Shown in pieces: positions 9,295 through 19,725 of a stretch of DNA of 58,877 bases (its first letter is position 1; each line of letters begins with the position of its first letter). The translations under genes were made by a program, and so were the position numbers. The notes beneath the pieces were generated by a model. It was not told where the DNA came from, made no database searches, and worked only from the letters and a program-made list of their open reading frames with translations. This DNA comes from Chloroflexota bacterium (lineage in GTDB: Bacteria; Chloroflexota; Anaerolineae; Promineifilales; Promineifilaceae), in assembly GCA_029559155.1 (NCBI GenBank), contig JAKQCM010000492.1:1-58877 (forward strand). Direction: 5' to 3'.

Positions 9295-9915
9295 ATGCCT
9301 TACCAAAGCAGTGACAAGACGCGCCAGAAAAAAGATGCCAAACGCACGGCGATGATGCAAGCTGCGGTGCGCGTTTTTTCCGCCAAGGGGTATCATGCGG
9401 CCACAATTCGTGATATTGTAAGCGAGGCGGGGGTGGCGGTAGGCACGTTTTATTTCTATTTTCCTGACAAAGAGACGTTGTTTGTTCATTTGTATGAGGA
9501 GACGGCCCAATTTTTGCTGCAAGCCATTCAGCAGGCGACACAATCTCGCGCCACGCTGCCACAACAGATGAAAGCTGGGCTGCAAGCTTATGTCAATATC
9601 GCGGTATATGAACCGGCTGTGGTGCAGCTTTTATTGGTGGGTGGCGTGGGCGCTGTGCCGGCGCTGACGGTGAAACGGGTAGAATTTCGGGAACGGCTGA
9701 CGCTGATCTGGCAACGGCCGTTAGACAAAGCCCTGGCGGAAACTTACATTTTGCCTCAAAACACTCGCCGCACGGCCGAAGCCTTTGCCGGCGCATTTGA
9801 TGAAGTGATCTTGAACCTGCTCAACTTGCCTGAAGCAGAACAGGAAGCCGGCGCTGTGATACAAGAGTTACTCCAGTTTGCCCTGCGAGCCGCCGCATAC
9901 ACAGGCGGCAACTAG
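9295..9915 (+). CDS. TetR/AcrR family transcriptional regulator
   Basis: The 206-residue protein has an N-terminal TetR HTH at about residues 15-65: MMQAAVRVFSAKGYHAATIRDI, then VSEAGVAVGTFYFYFPDKETLF, the recognition helix and the typical GTFYxYFxDKExL end. The remaining all-helical part is the ligand-binding and dimerisation domain, with no recognisable specificity. The ATG has only a weak ribosome site. The gene is followed after 20 bases by the large histidine kinase, so it may regulate that operon. The inducer is unknown. Confidence 0.9.
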   Translation: MPYQSSDKTRQKKDAKRTAMMQAAVRVFSAKGYHAATIRDIVSEAGVAVGTFYFYFPDKETLFVHLYEETAQFLLQAIQQATQSRATLPQQMKAGLQAYVNIAVYEPAVVQLLLVGGVGAVPALTVKRVEFRERLTLIWQRPLDKALAETYILPQNTRRTAEAFAGAFDEVILNLLNLPEAEQEAGAVIQELLQFALRAAAYTGGN

Positions 9916-9935
9916 ATCGGTTAAGGTTAGTGTGT

Positions 9936-12900
9936 ATGAAAGCAACCGTTCAACCATCAAAGCCTGCCTTGGAAACAAGTGAACCGCTGAGCCTGACAGC
10001 CGTGGGTTCAAATCGCCAAGCAACCAACCTGGCAGAACTGATAACGGCCGTTTCCACCCACCTCATCAACCTGGCCCCAGACGATATCGACACCGGCATT
10101 AGCAATGTCCTCTCCTTGCTCGGCCAATACACCCAGGCAGAGCGCAGCATCGTTGTGCTGCAAGACAATCAGCTCCTCACTTCTACCCACCAATGGCGCG
10201 CCCCAGACATCTCACCAGACCGGAACACCCTGCAAGAAATCGAAGCATCTAGCCTTGTATGGATTCTGGCCCAGCTAAACAAATCCAACATTATCCACAT
10301 ACCCTCCATCGACCACCTGCCGCCAGAAGCAACCACCGAAAAAGAGTTGTTTATTAACCAGGGGTTGCAATCATTCGTTGCCGTGCCCCTGACCTACCAG
10401 AACGTTCAATTGGGGCTGCTTGGTTTATTTACCATCACTCGCCAACACACCTGGTCAGCCCAAGACATTTCCTTGCTGCAAATTGTCGGCGAATTGTTTA
10501 CAAACGCCCTTCAGAGAAAAGAATTCGAGGAACGTGAAAAACTTGCCTATAAAATTGGAGCCGAACTGGTTTCCATGCTCGACCAAGACACGCTGCTCAA
10601 CGTAACCATCAACCAACTGTGCGACAGCTTTGGCTATTACTACGCCCAAATTTTTCTGCTCAACAACCTCTTCCCCGATCAAGACAAGACCTCGCCTACT
10701 CACCTCATCATTCAGGCCGGCACAGGCACAGTGGGCGAGCGGCTAAAACAACGGCGGCACGCAATCGACATCAATGCCCCACGCAGTGTCGTGGCTCGTG
10801 CGGCGCGGACCCAGCAAACAGTCTGCGTCGATGACGTACGACAAACAACCTACCATCTGCCTAACCCTGTTTTGCCTAAAACCCGCAGCGAACTTTCTAT
10901 TCCCCTCGTCAACGAACAAGCGCTGATCGGCGTTTTGGACGTGCAGCATACCGACCCGAACCACTTTAACGATCATGAAACTCGCATCTTGCAAATCATC
11001 GCCAACCAGCTATCCATCGCTTTGGCCAAGGCGACGCTGTTTGCGCGCAACCAACGGCTGCTAGAAGAACTTACGTTGCTGCAAGCCATAGCCACCGTTG
11101 CCGCCGAAGCCACCGACGAAGACACCTTGTTTTCACGCGTCACCCAGATCGTTGCCCAGGCTCTGCACGCCGATCATTTTGGGTTTGCTTTTTTAGACCC
11201 AGAGTCCGGAAATCTGACGTATCATCCCTCGACCTGGAATCACGATACAAAATTAGTCGTCAACTTAATTCGACCGGGTGAAGGGGTGTGTTGGCAGGTT
11301 ATCAACAGCGGCCGGGCGCGGCGTTATGCTGATGTTACCGAAGAACCGGCGTTTATCGGCGATCCGTTGATTCGCTCGGAATTGTGCGTTCCTCTAAAAC
11401 TTAACCGAAAAGTGATCGGTGTGCTCAATGCAGAAAGTAAGACGGTGAATGCGTTTAGCGAAGCCAACGAGCGCCTGCTGCTGACAATTGCCGAACAATT
11501 GGCTACGACCATCGAAAAACTCCGCCTATTTGAGAAAGCGCAGCATCAGGCGGCTGAAACGGCCGCGTTGTTGGCCACCAGTAAAGCTATTTCGTCGCTC
11601 AAACTCGATCATGTTCTCGACACCATCGCCACCGAGGCGCAAAAATTATTCAAAGCCGATACCTGCCGTATCCACCTGATTGATCCCGATGGCATTACGC
11701 TGCGCTGCGTGGTGGCTATATCCGACCAACCAGACCATGCTATCTTAAACTTTACCCAGGGTGTGGGTGTGGGCATTACCGGGCGGGTGGCGCTTAGCGG
11801 CTTGCCGGAGATTATCCGTAATACGCTGGATGACGGAACGGGTATTCAGATACCGGGAACGCCGACAGAAGATGAGGCTATGGCTCTGGCGCCGCTGGTT
11901 ATCCGTAAAAAAGTCATCGGGGTCATGACCGTCACTCGACGAGACATCACCAATCAATTTACCCAAACGAATTTACAGTTGTTGATTGCTTTTGCCGACC
12001 AGGCGGCCGTCGCAATTGACAATGCGCGCTTATTTGCGGTGGAACAACAGCGCGCCCGGCGGCAGCAGCAGTTGGCCAATACTGCGGGGGCTTTGTTGAA
12101 TGCGCGCACGCTATCGGAGCTGGGGCCAACGGTAACGGCCGTTGCCCAACAAACCCTCGACGCCGATAGAGTCGCCATCTACCTCTACGACGCCGCTCGC
12201 AAATCTCTCAGATGCCTTTACGCCCACAACCTCTCCACTGCCTACACAGACGCCCTCAGCCAATTTTATCGAACGATGCCCGGCGCAAGGTTGCTCAACA
12301 CAGCCCAGCCCATCACCATAGATGACGCCCTCGACGATTACCGCACCGCCAGCCTGCGAGACATTATCTCTACAGAAGGCTTTCGCAGTTATGCCGTCTT
12401 TAGCATGTCCATTCCCGGAGACCCTGTCGGCGCATTAACTTTCTACCGCAACCACGTAGCCCCCTTCAACTCTGACGATCTGGTTACCGGGCAAACCCTT
12501 ACCTACATCGTCTCCATCGCATACCAAAACATTCTCCTGCTCACCGAAATTCGCCAGGCGTTAGAGCGTGAACAACGGCTCAACGATATATCCCGCACGC
12601 TCAACACAGCCCCGGATTTACCCACCGTCCTGGCATATGTGGCTCGCCTGGCAACCGACCTTCTGGATGCAGACGCCGGATTGGTCGGGCTGGTTATCGA
12701 TCACCAGATAGTAACTTTTTATCCCTACAACATCCCACCCAGCGTCAGCTTGCGCCCGGTTACCAAAGGCAGCGGCATTGCCTGGGAAATTATTGAAACA
12801 GGGCAATCGGTTATCCACGCCCAATACCAGGATCACCCAAAAGCGCAGCAAAAACTGATCAAAGTCGGCGCGGGAGCGTTCATCGGCGTGCCCATTGTGG

Positions 12901-13784
12901 CTGGGGAGGAGTGCCTGGGCGCGTTACAAATTTTTAGCTTTACCCCCGGCAGGCAATTCACCCGCCGCGATTTGGCCCTGGCAGAATCGATTGGGCAACA
13001 AGCTGGCATCGCCATGCAAAATCGCCGCCTCTTCTCGCAATTATCCGAACGCGCTGAAGCGCTGGCGATTTCTCTGGCCCGCCAGGAAGAGTTGGATGAA
13101 GCCAAAAACGAATTCATCCAAAATGTGTCGCATGAACTTCGCACACCACTGGGTCTGATCTATGGGTATGCCGAACTATTGGACAGTGGTGGGCTGGGCG
13201 AGCTTGAACCGGCGCAAAAGCAGTCGATGGACATCATTGTGAAGCGCGTTCGCATGTTGATCAACATGTTGGAAGATATGTCTGCTCTGCTGGCGGCCGA
13301 GACTCAGGATTTTCGACGTGAAGAGATTGACCCGGCCGCTTTGCTCAGGACTGTTCAAGAGGAGTATCGCCTCCAGGCGGAAAAAGCAGGCCTTTCTCTC
13401 GAAGTTACCACGGTCAGTACCATGCCAATGATTGTCGGCGATCCCTTTCATTTGCGGCGGGTATTCGATAATTTGTTATCGAATGCGTTCAAATTTACGC
13501 CCGCAGGCGGCGCGATTTCCTTGCGCGCCTGGACGGTGGGGCGAGAAGTCCTCATTGAGGTGAGCGATACCGGCACCGGCATTGCGGAGGAAGAAATGCA
13601 GCGAATTTTTGAACGCTTCTATCGCGCGAATTCCGGATCGGCGCAGCACCATATGGGCAAGGGAACCGGTCTTGGTTTGGCGCTGGTGAAAGAGATTATA
13701 GAAGCGCATCGTGGCAAAATCACTGTACGTTCGGTGCTGGGCCAGGGCACAACCTTCCAAATTCACTTACCCGGCGCTGACTGA
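9936..13784 (+). CDS. Cytoplasmic histidine kinase with about six GAF domains
   Basis: This 1282-residue sensor kinase has no predicted membrane helix. Repeated GAF-like segments (roughly 35-195, 205-370, 385-535, 550-700, 715-870 and 885-1035) share the pattern of (V)GVPI or (S)IPL strands and IANQLSIALAKATLF-type closing helices. The HisKA phospho-acceptor is in NEFIQNVSHELRTPLG (about residue 1070). The ATPase domain has the N box FDNLLSNAFKFTP, G1 box SDTGTGIAEEE, F box IFERFYRAN and G2 box GKGTGLGLALVKE. GAF arrays bind cyclic nucleotides, bilins or other small ligands, or sense redox. The input here is unknown, and no CxH-type chromophore cysteine is obvious. No response regulator is adjacent. 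The ATG at 9936 is preferred to the GTG at 9930. Confidence 0.9.
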   Translation: MKATVQPSKPALETSEPLSLTAVGSNRQATNLAELITAVSTHLINLAPDDIDTGISNVLSLLGQYTQAERSIVVLQDNQLLTSTHQWRAPDISPDRNTLQEIEASSLVWILAQLNKSNIIHIPSIDHLPPEATTEKELFINQGLQSFVAVPLTYQNVQLGLLGLFTITRQHTWSAQDISLLQIVGELFTNALQRKEFEEREKLAYKIGAELVSMLDQDTLLNVTINQLCDSFGYYYAQIFLLNNLFPDQDKTSPTHLIIQAGTGTVGERLKQRRHAIDINAPRSVVARAARTQQTVCVDDVRQTTYHLPNPVLPKTRSELSIPLVNEQALIGVLDVQHTDPNHFNDHETRILQIIANQLSIALAKATLFARNQRLLEELTLLQAIATVAAEATDEDTLFSRVTQIVAQALHADHFGFAFLDPESGNLTYHPSTWNHDTKLVVNLIRPGEGVCWQVINSGRARRYADVTEEPAFIGDPLIRSELCVPLKLNRKVIGVLNAESKTVNAFSEANERLLLTIAEQLATTIEKLRLFEKAQHQAAETAALLATSKAISSLKLDHVLDTIATEAQKLFKADTCRIHLIDPDGITLRCVVAISDQPDHAILNFTQGVGVGITGRVALSGLPEIIRNTLDDGTGIQIPGTPTEDEAMALAPLVIRKKVIGVMTVTRRDITNQFTQTNLQLLIAFADQAAVAIDNARLFAVEQQRARRQQQLANTAGALLNARTLSELGPTVTAVAQQTLDADRVAIYLYDAARKSLRCLYAHNLSTAYTDALSQFYRTMPGARLLNTAQPITIDDALDDYRTASLRDIISTEGFRSYAVFSMSIPGDPVGALTFYRNHVAPFNSDDLVTGQTLTYIVSIAYQNILLLTEIRQALEREQRLNDISRTLNTAPDLPTVLAYVARLATDLLDADAGLVGLVIDHQIVTFYPYNIPPSVSLRPVTKGSGIAWEIIETGQSVIHAQYQDHPKAQQKLIKVGAGAFIGVPIVAGEECLGALQIFSFTPGRQFTRRDLALAESIGQQAGIAMQNRRLFSQLSERAEALAISLARQEELDEAKNEFIQNVSHELRTPLGLIYGYAELLDSGGLGELEPAQKQSMDIIVKRVRMLINMLEDMSALLAAETQDFRREEIDPAALLRTVQEEYRLQAEKAGLSLEVTTVSTMPMIVGDPFHLRRVFDNLLSNAFKFTPAGGAISLRAWTVGREVLIEVSDTGTGIAEEEMQRIFERFYRANSGSAQHHMGKGTGLGLALVKEIIEAHRGKITVRSVLGQGTTFQIHLPGAD

Positions 13785-13800
13785 TTAGGGCGAAAACGCC

Positions 13801-15435
13801 GTGACTTTTTTGCTTTTTCCAGGGCGTCATCTTTTAAATACAGCGTTTCAGGCGCGATATTTGCAGCAGGTATTGCAGATGCCGCTGGAGCAATTGGCGT
13901 TTTTGGACGGCGCGTCGCCGCCAGCTTCTGGGCCGCTCGATCAGGTGGTGTTTGCCATAACGTCCAGCAACCAGGCTGGCTCCCGGTACAATCCGATTCC
14001 GCTGCATGTGCGGGCGATCGGAGTGGATCGATTTATACGGCCGTTCGAAGCCACCCTATCCATCCATTACCGCATCATCGGCATACCCCATTACCAGCCC
14101 ACGCCCCGCTTCGCCGAATTTACGCTCAAAGAGATCGCCGAACAAACCGAAGGCGGCCTGCGCCTGACGCCGGATAACTGCGTGGTGCTGTGCTCCACCA
14201 CGGCCGTTATCCGCCAATACCAACAGCTCGGTTTCGCCATTCTCCCGGCCGAACTAAACCATCCCGACCAACCGCCAACACCCATCGACGTGCTGCAAAA
14301 AATGGTCGCCGCCGGGGAAACCTGGCCCACCCACCCCGACCTGCGCGACCAGCTTTCATCGGCCACCTTCGACCTCTGGCAGGACTTCCCCGACATCCCC
14401 CGGCGTATTTTGCGTCTCTGGCGCGACCCGCTGCTCAACGACGAGGGCAGCCTCACTGAAGACCGCAACTACGCCACCTACGCCTATGGCCTGAGCAACC
14501 CGGAAATCATCAACCTGAAATATCAGGACATTCAAGAAGCCATCGTGCCGGGCAAAATTGTCGACGAAGGCTGCGCCGACGGGGCGCTGCTGGCGGCCGT
14601 CGCCCAGGATTTTCCCGATTCCGACCTGATCGGCATCGACATTTCCGCCGAATTTATTGCCCGCTGCCGCGAGCGACAGCGGGCCGGCGATTTTGGCGGG
14701 AGTTTTGTCTTTTTCCACCAGCGTAACATCACCCAACCTATTTTTGAACCGGGCGCGATTCATACTACCATTTGCAATTCTACGCTGCATGAATTGTGGT
14801 CTTACGGCGATCAGGCGCAAACTATCCACAGCTACCTGGCGCTGAAATATGCCCAAACGGCCGTCTCCGGCCGCCTGCTCATTCGGGATGTGATTGGGCC
14901 GGAAAACGGCCGTCAGGAAGTCTATCTCTGGCTCAATGATGCGGATGGGGCCAACGACGCTGTTTTTCAGGAATTTGCCAGCCCGGATCTGCTGGCCGAA
15001 CACTTGCAAAACTTGTCCACCTACGGCCGTTTCCGCCGTTTCGCCCGTGATTTTTTGCCCGACAGGCAGGCTGGCCAACCCGTCATCCAATACCGAGAAA
15101 CACAGGTAGACGGCCGTCCATACGCCATCTTACCACTGCGCGCCGCCTGCGAATTTATGAGCAAAAAAGATTACACCGACAACTGGACCAGCGAAATGCA
15201 CGAAGAATTTGCTTTCTGGAGCTTCAGCGACTGGAAAACTGCCCTACAAACCGCCGGGTTCCACATTCTGGAAAACCCCAACACCCCTCAAAGCGGCTCC
15301 CGCGTGTACACCAACCCCTGGATTGTACGCCACCGCTGGCAGGGCAAAGTGGCCTTGTTTGTGATGAATGAGAACGGCCGTCTCGACCCCTTACCCTATC
15401 CGCCCACCAACGTCATTCTCGTGGCTGAAAAATAA
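13801..15435 (+). CDS. Class I SAM methyltransferase with an N-terminal nucleotidylyltransferase-like domain
   Basis: The 544-residue protein starts at GTG, 16 bases after the kinase stop. Residues about 250-370 form a SAM-binding Rossmann domain: IVDEGCADGALLAAVAQDF (motif I), LIGIDISAEFIARC (motif II) and TTICNSTLHELW. The first 180 residues do not look like a methyltransferase. FLLFPGRHLLNTAFQARYL, VFAITSSNQAGSRYNPI and a following VRAIGVDRFI echo the order of motifs in nicotinamide-mononucleotide adenylyltransferases (GRFQPxHxGH, then SxQxxxxxxNPFTxxER), but the second catalytic His of HxGH is not evident. So the N-domain may be a degenerate cytidylyltransferase-fold domain. The substrate is unknown. 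It is probably co-transcribed with the kinase. Confidence 0.7.
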   Translation: MTFLLFPGRHLLNTAFQARYLQQVLQMPLEQLAFLDGASPPASGPLDQVVFAITSSNQAGSRYNPIPLHVRAIGVDRFIRPFEATLSIHYRIIGIPHYQPTPRFAEFTLKEIAEQTEGGLRLTPDNCVVLCSTTAVIRQYQQLGFAILPAELNHPDQPPTPIDVLQKMVAAGETWPTHPDLRDQLSSATFDLWQDFPDIPRRILRLWRDPLLNDEGSLTEDRNYATYAYGLSNPEIINLKYQDIQEAIVPGKIVDEGCADGALLAAVAQDFPDSDLIGIDISAEFIARCRERQRAGDFGGSFVFFHQRNITQPIFEPGAIHTTICNSTLHELWSYGDQAQTIHSYLALKYAQTAVSGRLLIRDVIGPENGRQEVYLWLNDADGANDAVFQEFASPDLLAEHLQNLSTYGRFRRFARDFLPDRQAGQPVIQYRETQVDGRPYAILPLRAACEFMSKKDYTDNWTSEMHEEFAFWSFSDWKTALQTAGFHILENPNTPQSGSRVYTNPWIVRHRWQGKVALFVMNENGRLDPLPYPPTNVILVAEK

Positions 15436-15455
15436 GTTTCGGCCGCTGCCGGGCC

Positions 15456-18400
15456 TCAATTTTCCACGGCCAGACACGCTTCGCCGCGCAGATATTGTTC
15501 GCATTCTCGCGCCGTCATGGGCCGTGTCATGCGCTCCAACGCCCGCTCGAACAACGTAGTCACCGAGTTCAAATCGTTGATTTGCGCCGTGCCGTCGGCG
15601 CTGGCCGTCGCCAGACGGCTGCCATCCGGGCTGAAAACCACGCTGTTGACCGGCGCTGTGTGTCCCAACAACGTGCGCAGCACCTGCCCCGTTTGCGGAT
15701 TCCACAATTTGGCCGTTCGATCCACGCTGGTTGTCGCCAGACGAGCGCCATCCGGACTAAAAGCCACGCTGAGTACCGGCCCGGTATGGCCAGACAGCGT
15801 GCGCAGCAGATCGCCGCTGCCTAAATCCCAAATTTTGGCTGTGCCATCGCCGCCCGCTGTGGCCAGGCGACGGCCGTCGGCGCTAAAAGCCAGCCCATTC
15901 ACCGGCCCGCCATGCCCGGCCAGCGTCAACACCGGCTCGCCCGTTTCCGCCTCCAAAATCACCACGCCGCCATTCACATCGCCAATGGCCAACTGCGATT
16001 GGTCCGGGCTGAACGCGGCGCTGCTGATGGCGGTTTCGTGGGTAAATGTTTGCAGCAAATCGCCGGTCATCACGTTCCAAATGCGCACCTTGCCATCTTC
16101 GCTGGCCGTCAGCAGGCGCGCGCCGGTCTCGTCAAACCGCACCCAGGTTACCGGGCCTTCGTGGGGCAGCACCGGCAGGCGCACCAGGCCGCTAGACAAA
16201 TCCCAGATGCGCGCATAATAATCGGTGCTGCCTGTCGCCAACAGGCTGCCATCCGGGCTAAAAGCGACGCTTTGCACCGGCGCGTTGTGGTTGCCCAGGC
16301 TAAACAGCACCGCGCCGGAATTCGCATCCCACACTTTGGCTGTGCGATCATCGCTGGCGGTGGCTACAAATTGGCCGTCGGCGCTAAACACCACGGCGTT
16401 GATGGGGCGTCGATGCCGCGAAAGCACCAGCACGTCCAGGCCAGCTTCGGAGTTCCAAATGCGCGCCGTGCTGTCCTGGCTGGCGGTGGCCAATTGGGAG
16501 CCATCCGGGCTGAAGGCCACAGCCGACACCGCGCCATTGTGGCCGGACAGTGTATAAAGCGTCTGGCCGGTTTCGGCGTCCCACACTTTGGCTGTACCGT
16601 CGCCGCTGGCGGTGGCCATGAGACGGCCGTCTGGACTAAACGCCACATCTGAAACCTGGCTGGCATGGCCGATCAGGTTAAACAACAGTCCTTCGTTCTT
16701 AAAATCCCACACGCGGGCCACGCCATCGTTGTAGGCCGTGATCACCCGCGCGCCATCCGGGCTAAAGGCGAGGGCGTTGGCTCCCACAGGGTCTTCGGGG
16801 TATGGATTGGCCGAGTAGACCGGCGAGCCGTTTTCCATGTTCCAGACGATGGTACGGCCGTCGTCGCCGGCGGAAGCGAGATAACTGCCATCCTGGTTAA
16901 AAGCCACGTCTTGCACCGTCGCGTCATGGCCGTAAAGACGGTACAACGAACGGCGCGTTTCCGTATCCCAGACGCGCACGGTGGCGTTCCCGTTGGCGGC
17001 CGCCAGGTGCAGATTGTCTGGGCTGTAGGCCACGGCGCGAATCGGGCCATCGTTGCCGTTCATCACCGCCAGCCGTTCGCCGGTGGCCACGTCGCGCACG
17101 ATGATGAAGCCATCGTCGCCGCCGGAGGCCAGCCGCTGGCTGTCTGGGCTGAAGGCCAGGCCGTTGACCACGCGGCTGTGATCGGTGAAGGTGCGCAGTT
17201 CGCGCCCGGTTTGGGCGTCCCACAATTTGACGGAATTGTCGTAGCTGGCGGTGGCCAGGAAACGGCCGTCCGGGCTAAAGGCCACGTCGCTCAACCAATC
17301 CGTGTGTCCGGAAAGAGTCATCTGCAACTGCGACGCTTGCAAGGCGCGGTAGAGCGCGTCTTCGGCTTCGGCGGGGGCGGTTCCGTCGATGGGCAGGGTG
17401 CGGTTAACTGCTTCGATGGCTAACAGCAGGCCCAACTGTGGATCGCTGGCCAGCTGATCAATCGAGGCGGCGGCTAATTCGCGGGCGGTTGCCAGGCGGG
17501 TTTGGGCTTCGGCTTCGCGGGCATTGGTTTCGGCCTGGGCGGCGCTGGCGACGGCCGTAGCGCGGGCCGTCTCGGCTTCGGCGGCGTTGATTTCGGCGAC
17601 GTCGCGTTGGGTACGGGCTTCGGCTTCGGCGGTGGCGCGCAGGTTGGCGTCTTGTTGGGCGGCGATTTGGGCGGAAACGGCCGTGGCCGCGCTGGCTTCG
17701 GCATCCATGCGTAAGGTTTCAGCAATAGACGCGTTTGCGCGGGCGGTCTCGGCGTTTTGGGCGGCTGCGGAGGCATTTTGCGCGGCTACCGCGCCATTTC
17801 GCGCTGCCCAAAATGCGGCCACCAGGGCCAGCACAAACACCACCGCCAGCGCCACGGACAGCCGCGCCAGCCGCCGGGCAGACCGGTCGCTTTCGGCGGC
17901 GCGCTGTCGTTCTGCTTCGGCCAGGGCGCGCGCCTGCTCCAATTCGCGCAGTTGCCGTGTTTCACGTTCAAGCTGTTCTTTGTGCGCGGCCGTTTCGCTG
18001 GCTTCCACAAAGAGCGCTTCCAGAGCGGTCAGGTCTTCGTATTGCAGCGCATCTTCCAACAAAACGCCGCGCAGCAGCACGCTGTTGGGTTGGCCAAGCG
18101 CATGCCACTGTTCGGCTGTTGTCGCCAGACGCAGACGTTGGCGCTGCGCCACGCGCGCTTCTTCAATCCAGCCCACCAGGCGCGGCCAAATCCGCACAAT
18201 CGACTCGTGGGCCAAACCCACCTGATCGTCTTCGGCGCTGGTGCCGGCGATGCGGCGAACGAGGCGCGCGCCTAACAATTGATCAATTACCCGGCTGATT
18301 TGCGCCTGGGGCTTGCGGATCTCCTGGTAAAGAATAGACAGCAGCACACGGTCGGCGGTGATGGTTTGCTCGACGGTTGGCCGCACGATGCCCAGTAACA

Positions 18401-19574
18401 CCTGTCGGGCTACGGCCCGATCTTCTGGCGAGAGGCCATCGTAAAAGGCATCGGCGCTGTTGGCCAGGGCTTGCCGCCCGCCGCCGATGCGCCGGTAAGC
18501 CGCCCAGGTGACGCGGTTGTGGTCGCGGTTTTCCCAGAGTTTAAGCAAGGTAAATTGCAGCAGGGGCAGGGCGGCCGGTTTACCCAACACTTCGCCCACC
18601 AGTTCTTCGACCAGGTTTTCTTCGAATTTCAGGCCGACCAGTTCGGCCGGTTTTTCGATCACTTCGCGCAGTTCGTTGGCCTTCATGGCGGTGACGCGCA
18701 CCTGGGCTTTTTCGTATTCGGATTGTAGGGCCGGGATTTGCACCAGGTTGCTTTCCAGGTCGGCGCGCATGGTGATGACGACGGTATGCCGCGCTTTGGG
18801 CATTTGAATGAGGTTGAGCAGGGTGATGATGAAGGCGCGGCGTTTCTGTTCGTCCTGGCAGATGGTGAAGATTTCTTCAAATTGGTCGATCAACAGGACG
18901 GCCGGTTCAGAATCGGCCTGATCGATGAGGTTGACGAGGTGGGTGGAATTTTGGGCGCATTGTTCGGTGACTTCGGTCATCCAATCCATCATGGCGACGC
19001 CCTCCGGTTTGAGGGCGCGGATGAGGCTGGCCTGGGGGTCTGCGCCGGGGACGATGGGGGCGTAGTAGCGCCAGTTGCGGCTGCCGTGCAGGGCGCCGTC
19101 TTGCAATTGGGTGAAAAGCCCGGCCTGGGCGACCGAGGATTTACCGCTGCCGGAGGGACCGACGATGGCCAGGAAACGGCCGTATTTCAGCTTTTCCACC
19201 ATCTCTTTGATGAGGGCCGTGCGGCCAAAAAAGAAGGAGTGTTGCGACGCGCCAAAGGTTTGCAGGCCAAGATATGGACACAACGAGTCGTCCAATTCCG
19301 GGGCTAAACCAGGGTCGTATTCGGTTAGATTGGTGTCCGGGGCCGGTCGTCGGGCATGGTATAGCTCATTGGCCCAATAATCGATCAGATTTTGCGCCTG
19401 CCAGCGGTCACTGCGTGTATCCAAAAAAGCGCCGGTGGCCACACCCTGCGCCACAAACTGCTCTACTTCGTCTAGGAATATCTCCAACTGGCCGTCTTTG
19501 CTGCGGCGTTCAAGTAAACGACGATGGGTAGTACGCAGTGCGGACAGTGATGGAAATGCTTCGATTTGTTCCAT
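15456..19574 (-). CDS. STAND-type NTPase with transmembrane segment, Ala-rich coiled coil and 14 WD40 repeats
   Basis: This 1372-residue protein begins at the ATG at 19574, which has AGGAGA upstream; the open frame extends further back but would overlap the neighbouring rRNA methyltransferase. Order of parts: a short N-terminal adaptor (to about 95); the nSTAND1 signature [20 protein letters not shown]; Walker [10 protein letters not shown]; Walker [13 protein letters not shown]; a winged-helix region; one membrane helix ([18 protein letters not shown]); an Ala/Glu-rich coiled coil; then 14 WD40 repeats of about 42 residues, enough for two seven-bladed propellers. STAND NTPases are signal-operated assembly switches, in bacteria linked to signalling, heterocyst-like development or phage defence. 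No effector domain is obvious, so the output partner is unknown. Confidence 0.9.
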   Translation of the reverse strand: MEQIEAFPSLSALRTTHRRLLERRSKDGQLEIFLDEVEQFVAQGVATGAFLDTRSDRWQAQNLIDYWANELYHARRPAPDTNLTEYDPGLAPELDDSLCPYLGLQTFGASQHSFFFGRTALIKEMVEKLKYGRFLAIVGPSGSGKSSVAQAGLFTQLQDGALHGSRNWRYYAPIVPGADPQASLIRALKPEGVAMMDWMTEVTEQCAQNSTHLVNLIDQADSEPAVLLIDQFEEIFTICQDEQKRRAFIITLLNLIQMPKARHTVVITMRADLESNLVQIPALQSEYEKAQVRVTAMKANELREVIEKPAELVGLKFEENLVEELVGEVLGKPAALPLLQFTLLKLWENRDHNRVTWAAYRRIGGGRQALANSADAFYDGLSPEDRAVARQVLLGIVRPTVEQTITADRVLLSILYQEIRKPQAQISRVIDQLLGARLVRRIAGTSAEDDQVGLAHESIVRIWPRLVGWIEEARVAQRQRLRLATTAEQWHALGQPNSVLLRGVLLEDALQYEDLTALEALFVEASETAAHKEQLERETRQLRELEQARALAEAERQRAAESDRSARRLARLSVALAVVFVLALVAAFWAARNGAVAAQNASAAAQNAETARANASIAETLRMDAEASAATAVSAQIAAQQDANLRATAEAEARTQRDVAEINAAEAETARATAVASAAQAETNAREAEAQTRLATARELAAASIDQLASDPQLGLLLAIEAVNRTLPIDGTAPAEAEDALYRALQASQLQMTLSGHTDWLSDVAFSPDGRFLATASYDNSVKLWDAQTGRELRTFTDHSRVVNGLAFSPDSQRLASGGDDGFIIVRDVATGERLAVMNGNDGPIRAVAYSPDNLHLAAANGNATVRVWDTETRRSLYRLYGHDATVQDVAFNQDGSYLASAGDDGRTIVWNMENGSPVYSANPYPEDPVGANALAFSPDGARVITAYNDGVARVWDFKNEGLLFNLIGHASQVSDVAFSPDGRLMATASGDGTAKVWDAETGQTLYTLSGHNGAVSAVAFSPDGSQLATASQDSTARIWNSEAGLDVLVLSRHRRPINAVVFSADGQFVATASDDRTAKVWDANSGAVLFSLGNHNAPVQSVAFSPDGSLLATGSTDYYARIWDLSSGLVRLPVLPHEGPVTWVRFDETGARLLTASEDGKVRIWNVMTGDLLQTFTHETAISSAAFSPDQSQLAIGDVNGGVVILEAETGEPVLTLAGHGGPVNGLAFSADGRRLATAGGDGTAKIWDLGSGDLLRTLSGHTGPVLSVAFSPDGARLATTSVDRTAKLWNPQTGQVLRTLLGHTAPVNSVVFSPDGSRLATASADGTAQINDLNSVTTLFERALERMTRPMTARECEQYLRGEACLAVEN

Positions 19575-19725
19575 TACAACTGTTCTCCTGACTACCTGCA
19601 AATCTACATGGGGACTGCGCCCGGTCAATTTTTGCCGCCGACGCTCATCCAGAGCGGGATCATACGGCAATCCGGGGCAATCATCAACTATGCAATTTGT
19701 GTGGGACTGCCGGTTAACCTTTTTC

